Shown: positions 7,520-8,990 of the stretch, in pieces
Layout of the letters: each line of letters begins with the position of its first letter
Numbering within the stretch: the stretch's first letter is position 1
DNA from: an uncultured Archangium sp.
GTDB lineage: Bacteria; Myxococcota; Myxococcia; Myxococcales; Myxococcaceae
Reading direction: 5' to 3'
Length of the DNA stretch: 8,990 nt
Assembly (NCBI GenBank): GCA_946479335.1
Contig: CAMLFP010000227.1
Coordinates: forward strand, 1 to 8,990
The notes under the pieces: generated by a model
What the model saw: only the letters and a program-made list of their open reading frames with translations
Told to the model about the DNA's origin: nothing
Database searches by the model: none
Program-made: the position numbers and the translations under genes

Positions 7520-8990
7520 ATGTCCGACGCGAGCCCGTCAGAGACGTTCCTGTCACCGGGTGCAGAGCTGGCGCCCGGCACGCTGGTGCTCGACGGGCGC
7601 TTTCGCGTGGTGCGGCTCCTCGGCAGCGGCGGCATGGGCTTTGTGTACCTCGCGGAGCAGGTGTCGCTCGGTCGGCCGGTGGCGCTCAAGGTGCTGCGCA
7701 GCGATCTCGCGACGGCGAGTGACTTCACCGAGCGCTTTCGTCGCGAGGCGTTGTTGCTCAGCTCCGTCGAGCACCCCGCGGTGGTGCGCGTCATCGACTA
7801 CGGCAAGCACGGGAACGCGCCGTGCCTGGTGATGGAGTACGTCGAGGGCGAGACGCTGGAGCAGGCGCTCACGCGTGAGGCGCCGCTGGCGGTGACGCGC
7901 GTGGAGCGGTTGATGGCGCAGCTCACGCAAGGCCTCGCCGCCATCCACGCGAAGGGCATCGTTCATCGTGACTTGAAGCCCGACAACGTGGTGCTGACGA
8001 AGACCGCTGACGGGCAGGAGCAGGCGCGGCTCCTCGACTTCGGCATCGCGCGGCTGATGGAGCCCGGCGAGGCGTCGGTCACGCAGTTGGGCATGGTGCT
8101 GGGCACGCCCGAGTACGTGTCGCCGGAGCAGGGGCTCGGGCAGCAGCTCGACGCGCGCAGCGATGTGTATTCGCTGGGCGTCATCCTCTACCGGGCGTTG
8201 ACGGGGAAGCACCCGTTCGCCGGGCCGGGGCCGCGCGAGTACATCTCGCAGCACATCCACCAGCGCGCGCCGTCGGTGCTCGATGCCGCGCCGCACCTCG
8301 CGAACTTCCCCGGGTTGGTGGCGGCGGTCGATGCCGCGCTCCAGAAAGATCCTTCGGGGCGCCCGCAGTCGGCGACGGGGATGTTCTCGCTCTCGACGAC
8401 GCAGGTGTTGCCGCTGAGCAAGCCGATGGCGGTGTCGGGCGGCAAGCGCGTCGGGCGGAAGCCGTTGCTCATCGCCGGTGGCATCGGGGCGCTGGTCATC
8501 ACGGTGCTCGTGCTGCTGTGGCTCAACGAGCCCGCGCGCAAGTCACGCCGGCTCATCAGCAACGCGCGTGGCGCAGAGGCGCTGCAGGTGTTGGAGGAGC
8601 TGGGCCCGCAGGCGCAGACCTGGCCGCTCACGCAGCTCCGCGCCGCGGCCCTGCATCAGGTCGGGCGGCATGAAGACGAGTGGAAGGTGATGAGCGCGCC
8701 GGTGGAGAACGAACCGGTGGAGCCGCTCGCGCTCGAAGCGCTCGCCGATGACTACGGCCGCGCGGAGACGGCGCGGTTGCGCAAGCTGATGGCCGCGCTG
8801 CCGAAGGCGTCAGCGTTGCCGGAGCTGCAGCGGCTCGCGAAGCGCGGTGAGAGCTGGCACCAGTGGGGCGCGCTCCGCTTCGTCGACGCGGAGTACGCGG
8901 GGCAGGGCTTGCCGCTGGTCGAGCTGTACGAGGAAGCGCTCGAGCACAAAGACTGCGGCGTGCGGCGGATCGCGGCGAAGCGCCTGGTCG
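7520..8990 (+). CDS. Transmembrane Ser/Thr protein kinase (Hanks/PknB type), 3' end beyond the right edge
   Basis: The frame is open from the ATG at 7520 to the right edge, giving 490 codons. The kinase domain covers about residues 28-285 with every key motif: Gly-rich loop GSGGMGFV (35-42), VALK with Lys57, Glu76 of helix C (RREALLL), IVHRDLKPDN with catalytic Asp151, DFG (173-175), GTPEYVSPE (195-203, SPE in place of APE), DVYSLG with Asp215, and the closing Arg281. The activation loop has T188 and T196 as candidate phosphorylation sites. It is therefore predicted to be active. After a basic juxtamembrane stretch (GGKRVGRKP), residues 315-335 form one transmembrane helix, so the remaining part (336-490 and beyond) should be outside the cytoplasm. 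That part is helical and Leu/Ala-rich, with GVRRIAAKRL near the edge, like TPR- or HEAT-type repeats. The kinase is probably a sensor; its substrates are unknown. No strong ribosome site is seen before the ATG, so the start is likely but not certain. Confidence 0.95.
   Translation, partial: MSDASPSETFLSPGAELAPGTLVLDGRFRVVRLLGSGGMGFVYLAEQVSLGRPVALKVLRSDLATASDFTERFRREALLLSSVEHPAVVRVIDYGKHGNAPCLVMEYVEGETLEQALTREAPLAVTRVERLMAQLTQGLAAIHAKGIVHRDLKPDNVVLTKTADGQEQARLLDFGIARLMEPGEASVTQLGMVLGTPEYVSPEQGLGQQLDARSDVYSLGVILYRALTGKHPFAGPGPREYISQHIHQRAPSVLDAAPHLANFPGLVAAVDAALQKDPSGRPQSATGMFSLSTTQVLPLSKPMAVSGGKRVGRKPLLIAGGIGALVITVLVLLWLNEPARKSRRLISNARGAEALQVLEELGPQAQTWPLTQLRAAALHQVGRHEDEWKVMSAPVENEPVEPLALEALADDYGRAETARLRKLMAALPKASALPELQRLAKRGESWHQWGALRFVDAEYAGQGLPLVELYEEALEHKDCGVRRIAAKRLV

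Overview
The window looks like a chromosomal segment of a high-GC member of the Myxococcota (delta-proteobacterial type). The signs are very high GC at third codon positions, a lipoprotein with a Cys-rich head followed by a Gly/Thr repeat linker, a membrane-anchored Ser/Thr protein kinase of bacterial Hanks type, and a Lys/Glu/Ala-rich coiled-coil envelope protein. The species is not identifiable from the sequence alone. I see no insertion sequence, phage gene, tRNA, rRNA or CRISPR array. Coding density is about 98 percent, and no gap between genes exceeds about 120 bases.

Left part, minus strand (1-2419): a HerA/FtsK-type ATPase with an unusually long C-terminal tail (708 residues) is followed three bases later by the start of a small lipoprotein gene that runs off the left edge. 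The two probably form one transcription unit. Positions 2420-2537 separate it from the plus-strand genes and must hold both divergent promoters.

Middle, plus strand (2538-7471): three tightly packed genes probably form an operon. They encode a secreted lipoprotein (Cys-rich head, seven-residue Gly/Thr repeats, Cys-rich C-terminal domain), then, after one base, a predicted outer-membrane protein with about 300 residues of charged coiled coil and a C-terminal beta-barrel-like domain, then, after ten bases, a YgiQ-family radical SAM enzyme with a GTG start.

Right part, plus strand (7520-8990): a transmembrane Ser/Thr protein kinase with all catalytic motifs runs off the right edge. A short hairpin lies in the 48-base gap before it.

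The most notable part is the envelope pair at 2538-5562. A lipoprotein on a flexible stalk and a barrel protein with a very long periplasmic-type coil are encoded one base apart, which suggests they act together in the envelope. The link to the radical SAM enzyme and to the divergent ATPase is positional only; no function can be assigned to the module from sequence.
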